Below are positions 25,104 through 34,056 of a stretch of DNA of 64,000 nucleotides, in pieces. Below the pieces are notes generated by a model that saw nothing but the letters and a program-made list of their open reading frames with translations, had not been told where the DNA came from and did not search any database. The translations under genes were made by a program, and so were the position numbers. Source of the DNA: Poindextera sp035294785 (GTDB taxonomy: Bacteria; Pseudomonadota; Alphaproteobacteria; Caulobacterales; Caulobacteraceae); assembly GCA_035294785.1 (NCBI GenBank), contig DATGKF010000121.1:8650-72649 (forward strand). Reading direction: 5' to 3'. The first letter of the stretch is position 1; each line of letters begins with the position of its first letter.

Positions 25104-25954
25104 GCCTGACGCTGGTGCAGGCCTGGACGCAGGCGCGGGACCGGCTCAGCGCCGCGGGCGTCGAGGGGCCGGTGATCGACGCGCGCCTGCTTGTCGAGGC
25201 GGCGGCCGGGGCCACGCGAACCGACATCATCGCCGATCCGCATCGGGCGCTCACGCAGGCGCAGGCCGCGGCCCTCGACGGCTACCTCGCCCGGCGCGAA
25301 CGACGTGAGCCGGTCAGCCACATCCTCGGGCGAAAGGGCTTCTGGAAGATCATGGTCGGGGTGACGCCGGACGTACTGACGCCGAGGCCGGACACCGAAA
25401 CCCTCGTCGATCTCATCCTGCGCGACCTGCCGGAGGGCCGAAGCTTCAGCATCCTCGACCTCGGCGTCGGCTCCGGCGCCATCCTTCTGGCGATCCTGGC
25501 CGAGCGGCCGGCCGGCAAGGGACTGGGCGTGGACGTCTCCGATGCGGCGCTGGCCGTGGCGCGCGAGAACGCCGCCAATCTGGGGCTCGCGCAGCGAACG
25601 GCGCTGCTGCGCGGCGATTGGACGCTGGGGTTGGCCGACGAGAGCTTCGACGTCGTGGTCTCCAACCCGCCCTACGTGGCGAGCGGCGATATCCCGACGC
25701 TTGCGCCTGAGGTGCGCGACCACGAACCGCGGGTGGCGCTGGACGGCGGGCCGGATGGCCTCGACGCCTACCGCCGCCTCGCGCCGGAGATTTTGCGCGT
25801 TCTGAATCCAGGCGGACGCTTTGCTGTCGAGATCGGCGCCGGCCAGGCGGCCGCGGTCCTTGGCCAGTTCGCCGCCGCCGGCGCGGTCGGGCTCGAGACG
25901 GCCCGCGACCTCGGCGACCGCGACCGCGTCGTGGCCGGTCGCCGCCGGCCTTAA
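25100..25954 (+). CDS. prmC: Peptide chain release factor N5-glutamine methyltransferase
   Basis: The 284-residue SAM-dependent methyltransferase modifies the GGQ glutamine of release factors. It has the N-terminal helical domain with REPVSHILGRKGFW, SAM motif ILDLGVGSGAILLAI, and the catalytic N189-P-P-Y192 in VVSNPPYVASGDI. The GTG start at 25100 overlaps the prfA stop by four bases, the classic prfA-prmC pair. Length is normal. Confidence 0.95.
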   Translation: MSLTLVQAWTQARDRLSAAGVEGPVIDARLLVEAAAGATRTDIIADPHRALTQAQAAALDGYLARRERREPVSHILGRKGFWKIMVGVTPDVLTPRPDTETLVDLILRDLPEGRSFSILDLGVGSGAILLAILAERPAGKGLGVDVSDAALAVARENAANLGLAQRTALLRGDWTLGLADESFDVVVSNPPYVASGDIPTLAPEVRDHEPRVALDGGPDGLDAYRRLAPEILRVLNPGGRFAVEIGAGQAAAVLGQFAAAGAVGLETARDLGDRDRVVAGRRRP

Positions 25955-26212
25955 ACAGAAATCCCTTGGAAAAAAGGCGGCGAGTCGCTACATTTGGAGC
26001 GTCTCCCAAATCGTCGAGGCGTTGGGGCCGCTTAGTTGAACGCGGCTCTGCTCGACGGATAAGCCGCCGGCACGGGGCGCTCGCGGCGGGGACGCGGAGC
26101 TAGCGCTTTCGACAGGATCGTCACGGGCCGACAAGCCCGATCCGAACCAAGCCAGGGCCCTCGCGCGATCAGGGATGTTCCTTGAGGAGCGCCGGCCAGA
26201 TTGCTGGACAAC

Positions 26213-27178
26213 ATGAGAGATTTCAAAGGTATGAAGCGGCAGCGCAGCCGCAATCGAGGCGGCGGAGGCGGCAAGCCCCAGCACAACGCCAATCGCGCGT
26301 TCGAGTCGAACGGGCCCGACGGCGTCAAGATCAGGGGCGCCGCCCAGCACGTGTTCGAGAAGTATCAGCAGCTCGCCCGCGATGCGCTCACCGCCGGCGA
26401 TCGCGTGCTGGCGGAGAACTACCAGCAGCACGCCGAGCACTATTTCCGCGTGCTCCGCGCCGTTCAGCCGCAGCGGGCGCCCAGCGACATCATGGGCCGC
26501 GACGCCTTCGCGTCCGGCTTCGACATCGACTTCGAGGACGAGAGCGGCCAACAGCAGCAGCCGGACGCCGAATCCGGCCAGGACGGCGGCGACGCGGACG
26601 GCGAGCGCGGCGAATGGCGCCAGGATGGCCAGCGATACGAAGCGCGCCAGAACGACCGTCAGCGCAACAACGGCTATCGGGACGACCGCAACGGCGGCTA
26701 CCGCGACGACAGACCCAGAGACGACAGACCCAGGGACGACCGTCCGCGCGACGACCGCCCCAGAGAGGAGCGCCCCAGGGACGACCGGCCCCGGGATGAT
26801 CGGCCCAGAGACGACCGGCCCAGGGATGACCGACCCCGGGAGGACCGCTTCCGCGACGATCGTCAGCGGGGCGACCGCTACCGCGATGACCGGCGTTACG
26901 ACCGCAACGACCGCCCGGCTGATCCGCTGGCCGTGGTCGAACCCCAAGCCACGCCGCTGACCGCCGCCGAAGCCGCCTCGCCGATCCTGCGCTCGCAGGA
27001 CGGCGGCGTGAGCCAAGCCCCGGCCTTTCTGCAGGCGCGCAGCGCGCCTGAGGCGGGCGACGAAGCCGTCGGCGAAGCGCGACCGCGTGGACGGCGTCGT
27101 CGTGGTCCGCGCGGCTTTGACGATGCGACCGGCGGTGAGAGCCCCGATTCGACCGCCGAGGCCGCCGAAGAGGCCTAG
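26213..27178 (+). CDS. DUF4167 domain protein with Arg/Asp-rich repeat region
   Basis: The 321-residue protein opens with MRDFKGMKRQRSRNRGG, followed at ~25-105 by the DUF4167 core (GVKIRGAAQHVFEKYQQLAR, AENYQQHAEHYFRVLRAVQ). Then come an acidic Gln-rich stretch, nine DDRPR-type pentapeptides, and a basic tail with GRRRRGPRG. The family is confined largely to alphaproteobacteria and of unknown function; the basic ends and charged disordered middle suggest RNA binding or phase-separating behaviour, which is inference. An in-frame TTG at 26201 has better spacing (11 bases) to GAGGAG at 26184-26189 and may be the true start. Position after prmC and before clpB is conserved in relatives as I recall them. 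Confidence 0.88.
   Translation: MRDFKGMKRQRSRNRGGGGGKPQHNANRAFESNGPDGVKIRGAAQHVFEKYQQLARDALTAGDRVLAENYQQHAEHYFRVLRAVQPQRAPSDIMGRDAFASGFDIDFEDESGQQQQPDAESGQDGGDADGERGEWRQDGQRYEARQNDRQRNNGYRDDRNGGYRDDRPRDDRPRDDRPRDDRPREERPRDDRPRDDRPRDDRPRDDRPREDRFRDDRQRGDRYRDDRRYDRNDRPADPLAVVEPQATPLTAAEAASPILRSQDGGVSQAPAFLQARSAPEAGDEAVGEARPRGRRRRGPRGFDDATGGESPDSTAEAAEEA
26705..26854 (+). repeat. 15-bp tandem repeat encoding DDRPR pentapeptides
   Basis: Nine consecutive 15-base units (26705-26839) encode [DE][DE]RPR, followed by one degenerate unit (EDRFR). Arginine and aspartate codons vary between units (AGA, CGT, CGC, CGG; GAC, GAT). The protein pattern is therefore conserved while the DNA has drifted, which argues for selection on the peptide rather than fresh slippage. 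Confidence 0.85.
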
Positions 27179-27191
27179 CCCCGGCTTCCGC

Positions 27192-28070
27192 TCACGGTTT
27201 CAGGCCGATAAGCCGCTTGGCGCTTCGCCGGATGATGTGGCGCGTCTTGTAAACCCGACGATCGGCGTAGAGGAAAAGCAGCGCCGCCCAAACCGCGCGC
27301 CCAGGACCGGGCGCGACCCGCTCGTCGACGAACGTGCTGGCGATATCGAGAAACGTGCGTCGGAGCTGCAGCAGCATGTCGAGGTCGGCCTCCGTCCGCG
27401 GCGGCGGCGGCTGCCCGGGCGGGCCAGCGCGCGGCCTGAGCGCGGCCTCGAACGTGGTCGAATGCGTGCCGACGACGGCGTCATCCATGAAGAACGGCAA
27501 CAGCACCAGAAAGTCGGCGGCCCATCCGTTGTCGCCATAGGGCGCCCAGGCCCGGCGCATGACGTCGGCCAGCGCCGCGCGCCGGAAGAGGCCATAGATC
27601 CAGCTCGCGCTTGACCGGAACATCAGCGTTCGGACGTCCTTCGGCGCGCCGCCGCCTGCGAGGCGGGGGAAACGTGTTTCGCGAATGGTCTCGCCACGGA
27701 ACGTTCCGATGACGCGCCCGACCGCCAGCTGCTTGGCCGGATTGGCCTCGAGCAGCCGGTGCAGCACCTCCAGATAGTTCGCGTCCGACCGGTCGTCGGC
27801 GGCGCGCCAAAGGAAGTAAGGCGTCTGCGCCGCGTCCAGCGCGTCGAGGAAGTTCTGCATCGCCCCCTTGTTTTCAGGCTGGCGGATCAGGCGGAAACGT
27901 GGGTCGCGGGCGGCGAAGGCCGCGGCGATTTCCGCCGTTGCGTCGGTCGAGGCGTTGTCGAAGACGAGGGCGGTGAAGTCGCCGAAGGTCTGCGCGGCCA
28001 GGCCCGCGAGGCAGGTCTCGAGCCGCGCCTCTTCGTTGAACACCGGCACCCCGATGGTGATCACCGTCAT
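27192..28070 (-). CDS. Family 2 glycosyltransferase
   Basis: The 292-residue GT-A enzyme has TVITIGVPVFNEEARLETCL at the N-terminus, the nucleotide-binding VFDNASTDATAEI, and a metal-site-like AADDRSD near residue 90. It has no membrane segment. It transfers a sugar from a nucleotide donor, target unknown, and is the only glycan gene at this spot. It converges on DUF4167, with 13 bp between stops. Its start at 28070 is about 30 bp from the divergent GNAT gene. Confidence 0.88.
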   Translation of the reverse strand: MTVITIGVPVFNEEARLETCLAGLAAQTFGDFTALVFDNASTDATAEIAAAFAARDPRFRLIRQPENKGAMQNFLDALDAAQTPYFLWRAADDRSDANYLEVLHRLLEANPAKQLAVGRVIGTFRGETIRETRFPRLAGGGAPKDVRTLMFRSSASWIYGLFRRAALADVMRRAWAPYGDNGWAADFLVLLPFFMDDAVVGTHSTTFEAALRPRAGPPGQPPPPRTEADLDMLLQLRRTFLDIASTFVDERVAPGPGRAVWAALLFLYADRRVYKTRHIIRRSAKRLIGLKP

Positions 28071-28103
28071 GACAAGCTGGGCCCGGCCGGCCTAGGAAAG
28101 CGC

Positions 28104-28628
28104 ATGCCCGTGCTCGACCCAGACATCGACATCCGTCCCCTGATCCGCGCCGAAGCGGAGAAGTGGCGCACGCTGCGGCTGAAGATGCTGCAAGAGCACC
28201 CAACCGCGTTTCTGTCGAGCTACGAAGACTGGCTCGACCGCGATCTCGACGCTTTCGCCGCTCAGATTCCAGAGGATGGCGTCGACGCCCTCTTCGGCGC
28301 CTTTCTTGGCGGTGAGCTCTGCGGGTCGGCCAGATTCAACCGGGAAACCCGCCGGAAGGTCGCGCACAGGGGCGATATGACCGCGGTCTACGTCGATCCC
28401 AGCCTGCGCGGGCGCGGAGTCGGCGAAGCTCTGGTGCAGGCGGTGATCGACCGCGCCCGCCAGCATGTCGTCGTGCTGCTCTGCGGCGTCGGCGCCGGCA
28501 ATACGCGAGCCGGCGATCTCTATCGGCGGCTCGGCTTTGTCGACTACGGCGTCCTATCGCGCGCGATGCGGGTCAACGGCGAGGACTATGACGAGGATCT
28601 GCTCATCATGAACTTGGACGAGGCCTGA
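28104..28628 (+). CDS. GNAT family N-acetyltransferase
   Basis: The 174-residue protein has the GNAT core: strand 4 DMTAVYVDPSLRGRGVGEAL with the acetyl-CoA pyrophosphate loop (R-G-R-G-V-G), and GNTRAGDLYRRLGFVDYGV near the C-terminus. Substrate cannot be told from sequence. ATG 28104 follows AGGAAAG. The last 43 bp overlap the convergent hydrolase gene. Confidence 0.9.
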   Translation: MPVLDPDIDIRPLIRAEAEKWRTLRLKMLQEHPTAFLSSYEDWLDRDLDAFAAQIPEDGVDALFGAFLGGELCGSARFNRETRRKVAHRGDMTAVYVDPSLRGRGVGEALVQAVIDRARQHVVVLLCGVGAGNTRAGDLYRRLGFVDYGVLSRAMRVNGEDYDEDLLIMNLDEA

Positions 28629-29524
28629 GCCTCGGGCCAGCGCCAGTCGAGCTTGGGCATGCGCGGCATGCGCAGCTTGAACGACTCGCTGGCGGGGATG
28701 CAGGCCTCGAGGCATTCGATGACCGGCTCGGCCGGGCCGTCGTTGAAGAAGTGCTTCAGGCCCCTGATGCGCTGGAAGCGGATCGGACGGCGGGTATGGG
28801 TTTCGGCGACCAGCTTTTCGGCGATCTCGATCGGGGCGAAGTCGTCCATGTCGCCATGGATCACATGCACCGGCACCTTCAGCCGCGTCAGCGCGGCGCG
28901 CATGTACGTCAGCTGCTCCGCTTGGTGGCTGATCTCGTAGATGGCGTTCCTCAGGTCGCGGGGGATCAGCCGCATGATGTGGCGGCCCCATCCGACCAGG
29001 AAGCGCACCGTCGGGCCGGCGACCCCCAGGTAGCTCGACAACAGGACGACGCTCGCCACCTTGCGCGGATTGGCCTCGGCCATCAGCGTCGCGATCGCCG
29101 CGCCGTAGGATTGACCGACCAGCAGGATGCGCTGTCCCGGCGCGGCTTTCAGCACGGGCGCCAGAGCCTCGGCCTGCACGCGGATGTCGGGCACGCAGTC
29201 GAACGGCTCAGAGCCGGCGAACCCTGGCCGGTCGACGACGATCATTTCGCGGTTGTCAGGGCAGGCGGCCAACGCCGGCGCCCAGTACTCCGACCAGGAC
29301 GGCGCGCCGGTGATCACCACGATCTTCCACGGCGCCGGCGTCTCGCGCGGAGTCTCCAGCGCCTGAATGCGCCAGCCGTGGCCGCCGCCGGCCTCGAAGC
29401 TGACGCGGCGGACCCGATCGTCGGGAAACTCGGCCTCGAGCGGCGCATGCTCGATGCGGCCGGTCGCGGCAGCCTGAAAACACGCCAGCCCCACCCCGAT
29501 CACCCCGTGCGGACGCCGTTTCAT
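28586..29524 (-). CDS. Alpha/beta hydrolase
   Basis: The 312-residue alpha/beta hydrolase has a hydrophobic N-terminus (GVIGVGLACFQAAATG, a possible signal anchor) and the early strand IVVITGAPSW. It has the nucleophile elbow LLVGQSYGAAIA, the acid region VHVIHGDMDDFAP and the late histidine LKHFFNDGP. All three catalytic elements are present, so it should be active; substrate unknown. ATG 29524 has GGAG upstream. It is divergent from clpB, and its 3' end overlaps the GNAT gene. Confidence 0.87.
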   Translation of the reverse strand: MKRRPHGVIGVGLACFQAAATGRIEHAPLEAEFPDDRVRRVSFEAGGGHGWRIQALETPRETPAPWKIVVITGAPSWSEYWAPALAACPDNREMIVVDRPGFAGSEPFDCVPDIRVQAEALAPVLKAAPGQRILLVGQSYGAAIATLMAEANPRKVASVVLLSSYLGVAGPTVRFLVGWGRHIMRLIPRDLRNAIYEISHQAEQLTYMRAALTRLKVPVHVIHGDMDDFAPIEIAEKLVAETHTRRPIRFQRIRGLKHFFNDGPAEPVIECLEACIPASESFKLRMPRMPKLDWRWPEAQASSKFMMSRSSS

Positions 29525-29608
29525 GCCTCCATCTCCCTTACCTGACCGCTGATTTTTTGAACGCAAAGCGCGGCCTTGGGTTCAGGCGGGCGAGTGTGCG
29601 CGCAAGGT

Positions 29609-29635
29609 CTTGAAAAAGGACTGATCCCCCCGTTC
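29609..29635 (+). promoter_or_regulatory. Sigma-32 (heat-shock) type promoter for clpB
   Basis: CTTGAAA at 29609-29615 and CCCCGTTC at 29628-29635 match the RpoH -35 (CTTGAA) and -10 (CCCCATNT) consensus. The spacer is 13 bases and the orientation is toward clpB, about 150 bp upstream of its ATG. The pattern fits clpB being a standard sigma-32 target in proteobacteria. Transcription start has not been observed; this is motif evidence. Confidence 0.65.
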
Positions 29636-29784
29636 AGGTGGGCGTCAGGTTCGGAAAAAGGCAGGCATATGCAGGCTTCGCCGATCTTGTGTGGCGCGGG
29701 CGCCACACCTAAATCCAGCCCGTCGGCGGCGCTTGCGCTTGATCAAGGCAGGCAGCCGTCCATTCCGCCTATCCAAGGGGAACC

Positions 29785-32379
29785 ATGAACATCGACCTCT
29801 ATTCCGACCGCGCCAAACAGGCGATCCAGTCGGCGCAATCGCTCGCGCTTGCACGCCGCCACCAGCAGCTCGCGCCGGAGCATCTCCTGAAGGTTCTGCT
29901 CGAGGAGAAGGACGGGCTCGCACGCGCGCTGATCCAAAGCGCCGGAGGCCGGCCTGATCAGGCCGACCAGGCCGCCGAAGCCCTGCTCGCCAGGACGCCG
30001 AAGGTCGAGGGCGGTTCTGGTCAACTCTACATGCGGCCGGAAACGGCCAGCGTCTTTGCGACGGCGGAAGCCGACGCCAAGGCGGCTGGCGACGCCTTCG
30101 TCACCACCGAGCGGCTCTTGGTCGCGCTCGCCAAGGATGGCGGCGAGGCGGCCAACGCGCTGACATCCGCCGGCGTCACGGCCGCCGGCCTCGAAGAAGC
30201 GGCCAAGGGCCTGCGCAAGGGCCGCACCGCCGACACCGCTTCGGCCGAGGAGGGTTATGATGCGCTCAAGCGCTATGCCCGCGACCTCACGCAGGCGGCG
30301 CGCGACGAAAAGCTCGACCCGGTCATCGGCCGGGACGAGGAAATTCGCCGCACCATCCAGGTGCTTTCCCGGCGCACCAAGAACAACCCCGTGCTCATCG
30401 GCGAACCGGGAGTCGGCAAGACCGCCATCGTGGAGGGCCTGGCGCTCCGTATCGTCAACGGCGACGTGCCGGAGGGCCTGAAGGACAAGAAGCTGCTCGC
30501 CCTCGACATGGGCGCCCTGATCGCCGGCGCGAAATACCGCGGCGAGTTCGAGGAACGGCTGAAGGCCGTGCTCAACGAGGTCACCGCGGCCGAAGGCTCG
30601 ATCATCCTCTTCATCGACGAGATGCACACGCTCGTCGGGGCCGGAAAGTCCGAAGGGGCGATGGACGCCTCCAACCTCCTGAAGCCGGCGCTCGCTCGCG
30701 GCGAACTCCACTGCGTCGGCGCGACCACGCTGGATGAGTACCGCAAGAACGTCGAGAAGGACGCCGCGCTGGCCCGCCGCTTCCAGCCCGTGTTCGTCGA
30801 CGAGCCGACGGTCGAGGACACCATCTCGATCCTGCGCGGTCTGAAGGAGAAGTACGAGCTGCACCACGGCGTGCGCATCGCCGACGCGGCGATCGTCGCC
30901 GCCGCAACCCTGTCGAATCGCTACATTGCCGACCGCTTTCTGCCCGACAAGGCGATCGACCTGATGGACGAAGCGGCCAGCCGCGTGCGCATGGCGGTCG
31001 ACTCCAAACCGGAGGAGTTGGACGAGATCGACCGCCGCGTCGTGCAGCTGAAGATCGAACGCGAGGCGCTTTCAAAGGAAACCGACCCGGCGTCCAAACA
31101 GCGGCTCGAACGGCTGGAGGACGAGCTCGACGACCTCGAGGGCCAGTCGGCCGAGATGACAGCCCGCTGGAAGGCCGAGAAGGACAAGGTCGGTCAGGCC
31201 GCCCAGGCGCGCGAGGCGCTCGATCGCTTGCGCGCCGAACTTGCCGCCAGCCAGCGGCGCGGCGACTTGCAGCGCGCGTCTGAGATCATGTACGGCGAGA
31301 TCCCGCCGCTCGAGAAACGCCTCGCCGAGGAGGAGGCCGAGCAGGTGGGCCAGCTCAACCCCGAGGTCGTCGACGCCGAACAGATCGCTGCCGTCGTCTC
31401 CCGTTGGACGGGCGTGCCGGTCGAGAAGATGCTCGAAGGCGAGCGCGAGAAGCTGCTCAAGATGGAAGACGCGCTCCGCGCCCGCGTGGTCGGGCAGGAC
31501 GAGGCGCTTCGGGCCGTTTCCGACGCCGTTCGGCGCGCCCGTGCCGGCCTGAAGGACCCCGGCCGGCCGATCGGCTCATTCCTGTTCTTGGGCCCCACCG
31601 GCGTCGGCAAGACCGAGCTGACCAAGGCGCTGGCCGAGTTTCTGTTCTCCGACGAGGCCGCCATCACCAGGATGGACATGAGCGAGTACATGGAAAAGCA
31701 CTCGGTCAGCCGCATGATCGGCGCGCCGCCGGGCTACGTCGGCTACGACGAGGGCGGGGCGCTCACCGAGAGCGTGCGCCGGCGGCCCTACCAGGTGGTG
31801 CTGTTCGACGAGATCGAAAAGGCCCACCCCGACGTCTTCAACGTCCTGCTGCAGGTGCTCGACGACGGACGGCTGACCGACGGCCAGGGCCGTACGGTCG
31901 ACTTCCGAAACACGCTCATCATCATGACGTCGAACCTGGGCTCGGAGTTCCTCGCCGACCAGTCGGTGCAGGCCGATGGCGAGGCGGCCAGCGTCGAGGC
32001 GGTCCGCCCGCTGGTCATGGACGTGGTGCGCAAGCACTTCCGGCCGGAGTTCCTCAACCGGATCGACGACATCATCCTCTTCCACCGCCTCGGTCGCGAA
32101 CAGATGGACGACATCGTCAAGATCCAGCTCCAGCGCGTCGAAAAGCTGCTGGCCGACCGCCAGATCAGCCTCTCCCTCGATGCCGGCGCCCTGCACTGGC
32201 TGGCCGAGCGCGGCTACGACCCGGTCTACGGCGCGCGCCCGCTCAAGCGGGTGATCCAGAAGGAGCTGATGGACCTGATCGCCCGCAAGCTGCTCGCCGG
32301 CGAGATCGCCGACAGCTCGGTCTTGGAAGTGACCGTCGGCGACGATGGGCTCGACGTCGGCAAGATGCTGGTGAACTGA
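29785..32379 (+). CDS. clpB: ATP-dependent disaggregase ClpB
   Basis: The 864-residue Hsp100 chaperone works with DnaK to dissolve protein aggregates. An N-terminal double Clp repeat (~1-145) is followed by AAA+ domain 1 with Walker A GEPGVGKT at 206-213 and Walker B IILFIDEMHTLVG. A coiled-coil middle domain lies at ~410-525 and marks ClpB rather than ClpA. AAA+ domain 2 has Walker A GPTGVGKT at 603-610 and VLFDEIEKAHPDVFN. No ClpP-binding loop is evident, as expected. ATG 29785 follows AAGGGG. A sigma-32-like promoter lies upstream and a strong hairpin downstream. Confidence 0.98.
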   Translation: MNIDLYSDRAKQAIQSAQSLALARRHQQLAPEHLLKVLLEEKDGLARALIQSAGGRPDQADQAAEALLARTPKVEGGSGQLYMRPETASVFATAEADAKAAGDAFVTTERLLVALAKDGGEAANALTSAGVTAAGLEEAAKGLRKGRTADTASAEEGYDALKRYARDLTQAARDEKLDPVIGRDEEIRRTIQVLSRRTKNNPVLIGEPGVGKTAIVEGLALRIVNGDVPEGLKDKKLLALDMGALIAGAKYRGEFEERLKAVLNEVTAAEGSIILFIDEMHTLVGAGKSEGAMDASNLLKPALARGELHCVGATTLDEYRKNVEKDAALARRFQPVFVDEPTVEDTISILRGLKEKYELHHGVRIADAAIVAAATLSNRYIADRFLPDKAIDLMDEAASRVRMAVDSKPEELDEIDRRVVQLKIEREALSKETDPASKQRLERLEDELDDLEGQSAEMTARWKAEKDKVGQAAQAREALDRLRAELAASQRRGDLQRASEIMYGEIPPLEKRLAEEEAEQVGQLNPEVVDAEQIAAVVSRWTGVPVEKMLEGEREKLLKMEDALRARVVGQDEALRAVSDAVRRARAGLKDPGRPIGSFLFLGPTGVGKTELTKALAEFLFSDEAAITRMDMSEYMEKHSVSRMIGAPPGYVGYDEGGALTESVRRRPYQVVLFDEIEKAHPDVFNVLLQVLDDGRLTDGQGRTVDFRNTLIIMTSNLGSEFLADQSVQADGEAASVEAVRPLVMDVVRKHFRPEFLNRIDDIILFHRLGREQMDDIVKIQLQRVEKLLADRQISLSLDAGALHWLAERGYDPVYGARPLKRVIQKELMDLIARKLLAGEIADSSVLEVTVGDDGLDVGKMLVN

Positions 32380-32421
32380 CCGGAGCGTCGCGCGACGCGT
32401 GCCGCGTGACCGGATGCGAAA

Positions 32422-32454
32422 AGCCCCGCGCCCGGGGGACAGGGGCGCGGGGCT
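32422..32454. terminator. 12-bp stem terminator between convergent clpB and a small secreted gene
   Basis: AGCCCCGCGCCC (32422-32433) pairs perfectly with GGGCGCGGGGCT (32443-32454) around a 9-base loop. On the minus strand the stem is followed by TTTTCGC, so it is an intrinsic terminator for the gene ending at 32488. On the plus strand it lacks a T-run but lies 42 bases past the clpB stop and probably also stops clpB. Confidence 0.85.
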
Positions 32455-32487
32455 CGCTTACGAGCGGTCCAGAAGGGACGCTATCGC

Positions 32488-32841
32488 CTAGCAGGCGTAG
32501 CGGACGCGCTCGATGACGTAGGCGCCGACGTAGGGATCCCAGACCCGCTGCCTGCCGTAGCAGACGGCGTAGCCCGGATAGCCATATGGATCGCCGTAGT
32601 AGGGGCCGGGGCCATAGTAATAGTTGTGGTCGCTGGCGATCGCGGCGCCGAGGCCAAGGCCGATCACGCCGGCCGCCAGAGCGATGCCGCCATCGTCGCG
32701 GTCGAAGCCGCGGCCGCGGAATCCGCGGAAGTCGCCGCGAAAGCCGTGATGGAACGATTGGGCTGTCGCCGGCGTCGCCCCGCCCACGGCCGTTCCGGCC
32801 AGGGCGAGGGCTGCCAAGCCGGTGGTCAGAATCTTGCGCAT
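32488..32841 (-). CDS. Small secreted Gly/Tyr-rich protein
   Basis: The 117-residue protein has a clear signal peptide (RKILTTGLAALALAGTAVGG, cleavage likely after ATPATA). A Gly/Phe/Arg-rich segment (FRGDFRGFRGRGFDRD) follows, then a short hydrophobic glycine-zipper-like stretch (GVIGLGLGAAIA) and a Tyr/Pro/Gly tail ending in two cysteines. Such proteins are common in alphaproteobacteria; no function is known. GGAGG precedes ATG 32841, and a strong terminator follows the gene. Confidence 0.8.
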   Translation of the reverse strand: MRKILTTGLAALALAGTAVGGATPATAQSFHHGFRGDFRGFRGRGFDRDDGGIALAAGVIGLGLGAAIASDHNYYYGPGPYYGDPYGYPGYAVCYGRQRVWDPYVGAYVIERVRYAC

Positions 32842-32952
32842 TGGAACCTCCAGGGTGGAGTCGGTCGACTCAAGAACGCCTGCTGGCGTCGTTGGATGCG
32901 ATCATGCCTAACCGCCATGAACCCTGGCTGAACGGGCGCGTCAGGCTCCTCG

Positions 32953-33942
32953 TCAGGAGCGGGACGGCTCTGGGCGGCCTCCGCCGAGCTGCCAGCCGAC
33001 TTCGCCGGCCATGCGCTCGAAGAAGCCGGGCTCGTAAGCGTGCTCGGGATCGCGGCGCACCATCTCGTCCATGCGCTGCGCATCGTCGCCGACCAGGATG
33101 CGCCAACGCTCGTTTCTGACCCCGTCGAGGATGACGCCGGCGGCCGCGGCGGCGGTCATCGGCGCGTCTTCGAGGAAGCGGCGCGCCCCTTCGGCGACCA
33201 TCGCCTGGATCATCTCATCGGTGACGTGCTGCGCACCGGCCGCCGCGAAGCGCGCTCTGGCCCGCTCCAACTCCGCCTTCGATAGTTGGTCGGAATCGTT
33301 GCCACTCAGGACTTTGCGCGAGTTGGCGGCGATCGAGGTGCCGATATGGCCCGGCATCACCACCGAGCACTTCACGTTCGGCGCGTTCAGCTTCAGGTCG
33401 TTGATCAGCGCCTCGGTGAACCCCTTCACCGCGAACTTCGCCGCCGAATAAGCCGTGTGCGCCGTCTGCGGTCCGAGGCTGGCCCAGAATCCGTTGACGC
33501 TGGAGGTGTTGATGATGTGCGCCTCGTCGGCGTTCATCAGCATCGGCAGGAACGTGCGCACCCCGTAGTAGACACCGCCCCAGCAGATGTTGAACGTGCG
33601 CTCCCACTCGGCGCGGCTGTCGGCGATCATCGAGCCGCCGCCGCCGATGCCGGCGTTGTTGAACAGCAGATTCAGCTTGTCTGTCTCGTGCTGAGCGGCG
33701 AATTCATCGCGGAAGCGCCTGAGCTCCGCTTCGATGGAGACGTCGGCCATATGCGTCGTGATGCGGGTGCCCTGCGGGAGCCCATCCGCTTCGCAGAGGT
33801 TCACGGTCTCCGCCATCGTCGTCGCCGAGACGTCGCAGGTTGCGACGTTGCAGCCCTCGGCCGCCAACTGGCGCACCAGCTCGCGCCCCATGCCTGTCCC
33901 GCCGCCGGTGACGACCGCCGTCTTGCCCGCGAAGTCCTTCAT
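32953..33942 (-). CDS. Short-chain dehydrogenase/reductase
   Basis: The 329-residue SDR has the NAD(P)-binding TAVVTGGGTGMGREL at residues ~8-22, LLFNNAGIGGGG, the catalytic Ser region HIINTSSVNGF, and YSAAK with catalytic Tyr/Lys. The C-terminal ~70 residues extend beyond the classical SDR core and contain a helical segment. ATG 33942 follows AGGA; upstream codons from 34053 are not protein-like. Substrate unknown. Confidence 0.92.
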   Translation of the reverse strand: MKDFAGKTAVVTGGGTGMGRELVRQLAAEGCNVATCDVSATTMAETVNLCEADGLPQGTRITTHMADVSIEAELRRFRDEFAAQHETDKLNLLFNNAGIGGGGSMIADSRAEWERTFNICWGGVYYGVRTFLPMLMNADEAHIINTSSVNGFWASLGPQTAHTAYSAAKFAVKGFTEALINDLKLNAPNVKCSVVMPGHIGTSIAANSRKVLSGNDSDQLSKAELERARARFAAAGAQHVTDEMIQAMVAEGARRFLEDAPMTAAAAAGVILDGVRNERWRILVGDDAQRMDEMVRRDPEHAYEPGFFERMAGEVGWQLGGGRPEPSRS

Positions 33943-34056
33943 CGAGTCCTCGTCTCCCTCGTCGCTCCGGGCGACCGCCTCGCGCGCGACCCGCGACGGC
34001 GATAAAGGCCGCCGGCGCACGGAAGTCGAGTCGTTAACCCGCCGGTAGAACAACCG

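Noticed and set aside
25955..26200. Small RNA or gene in the gap after prmC
   Set aside because: No hairpin with T-run, promoter match or protein-like frame found.
26705..26854. CRISPR-like repeat array
   Set aside because: Units are 15 bases, directly tandem without spacers and in coding frame; they encode DDRPR.
34028..34040. GTTAACC as a CtrA-type site
   Set aside because: Only one half-site is present, with no second TTAA at the required spacing.
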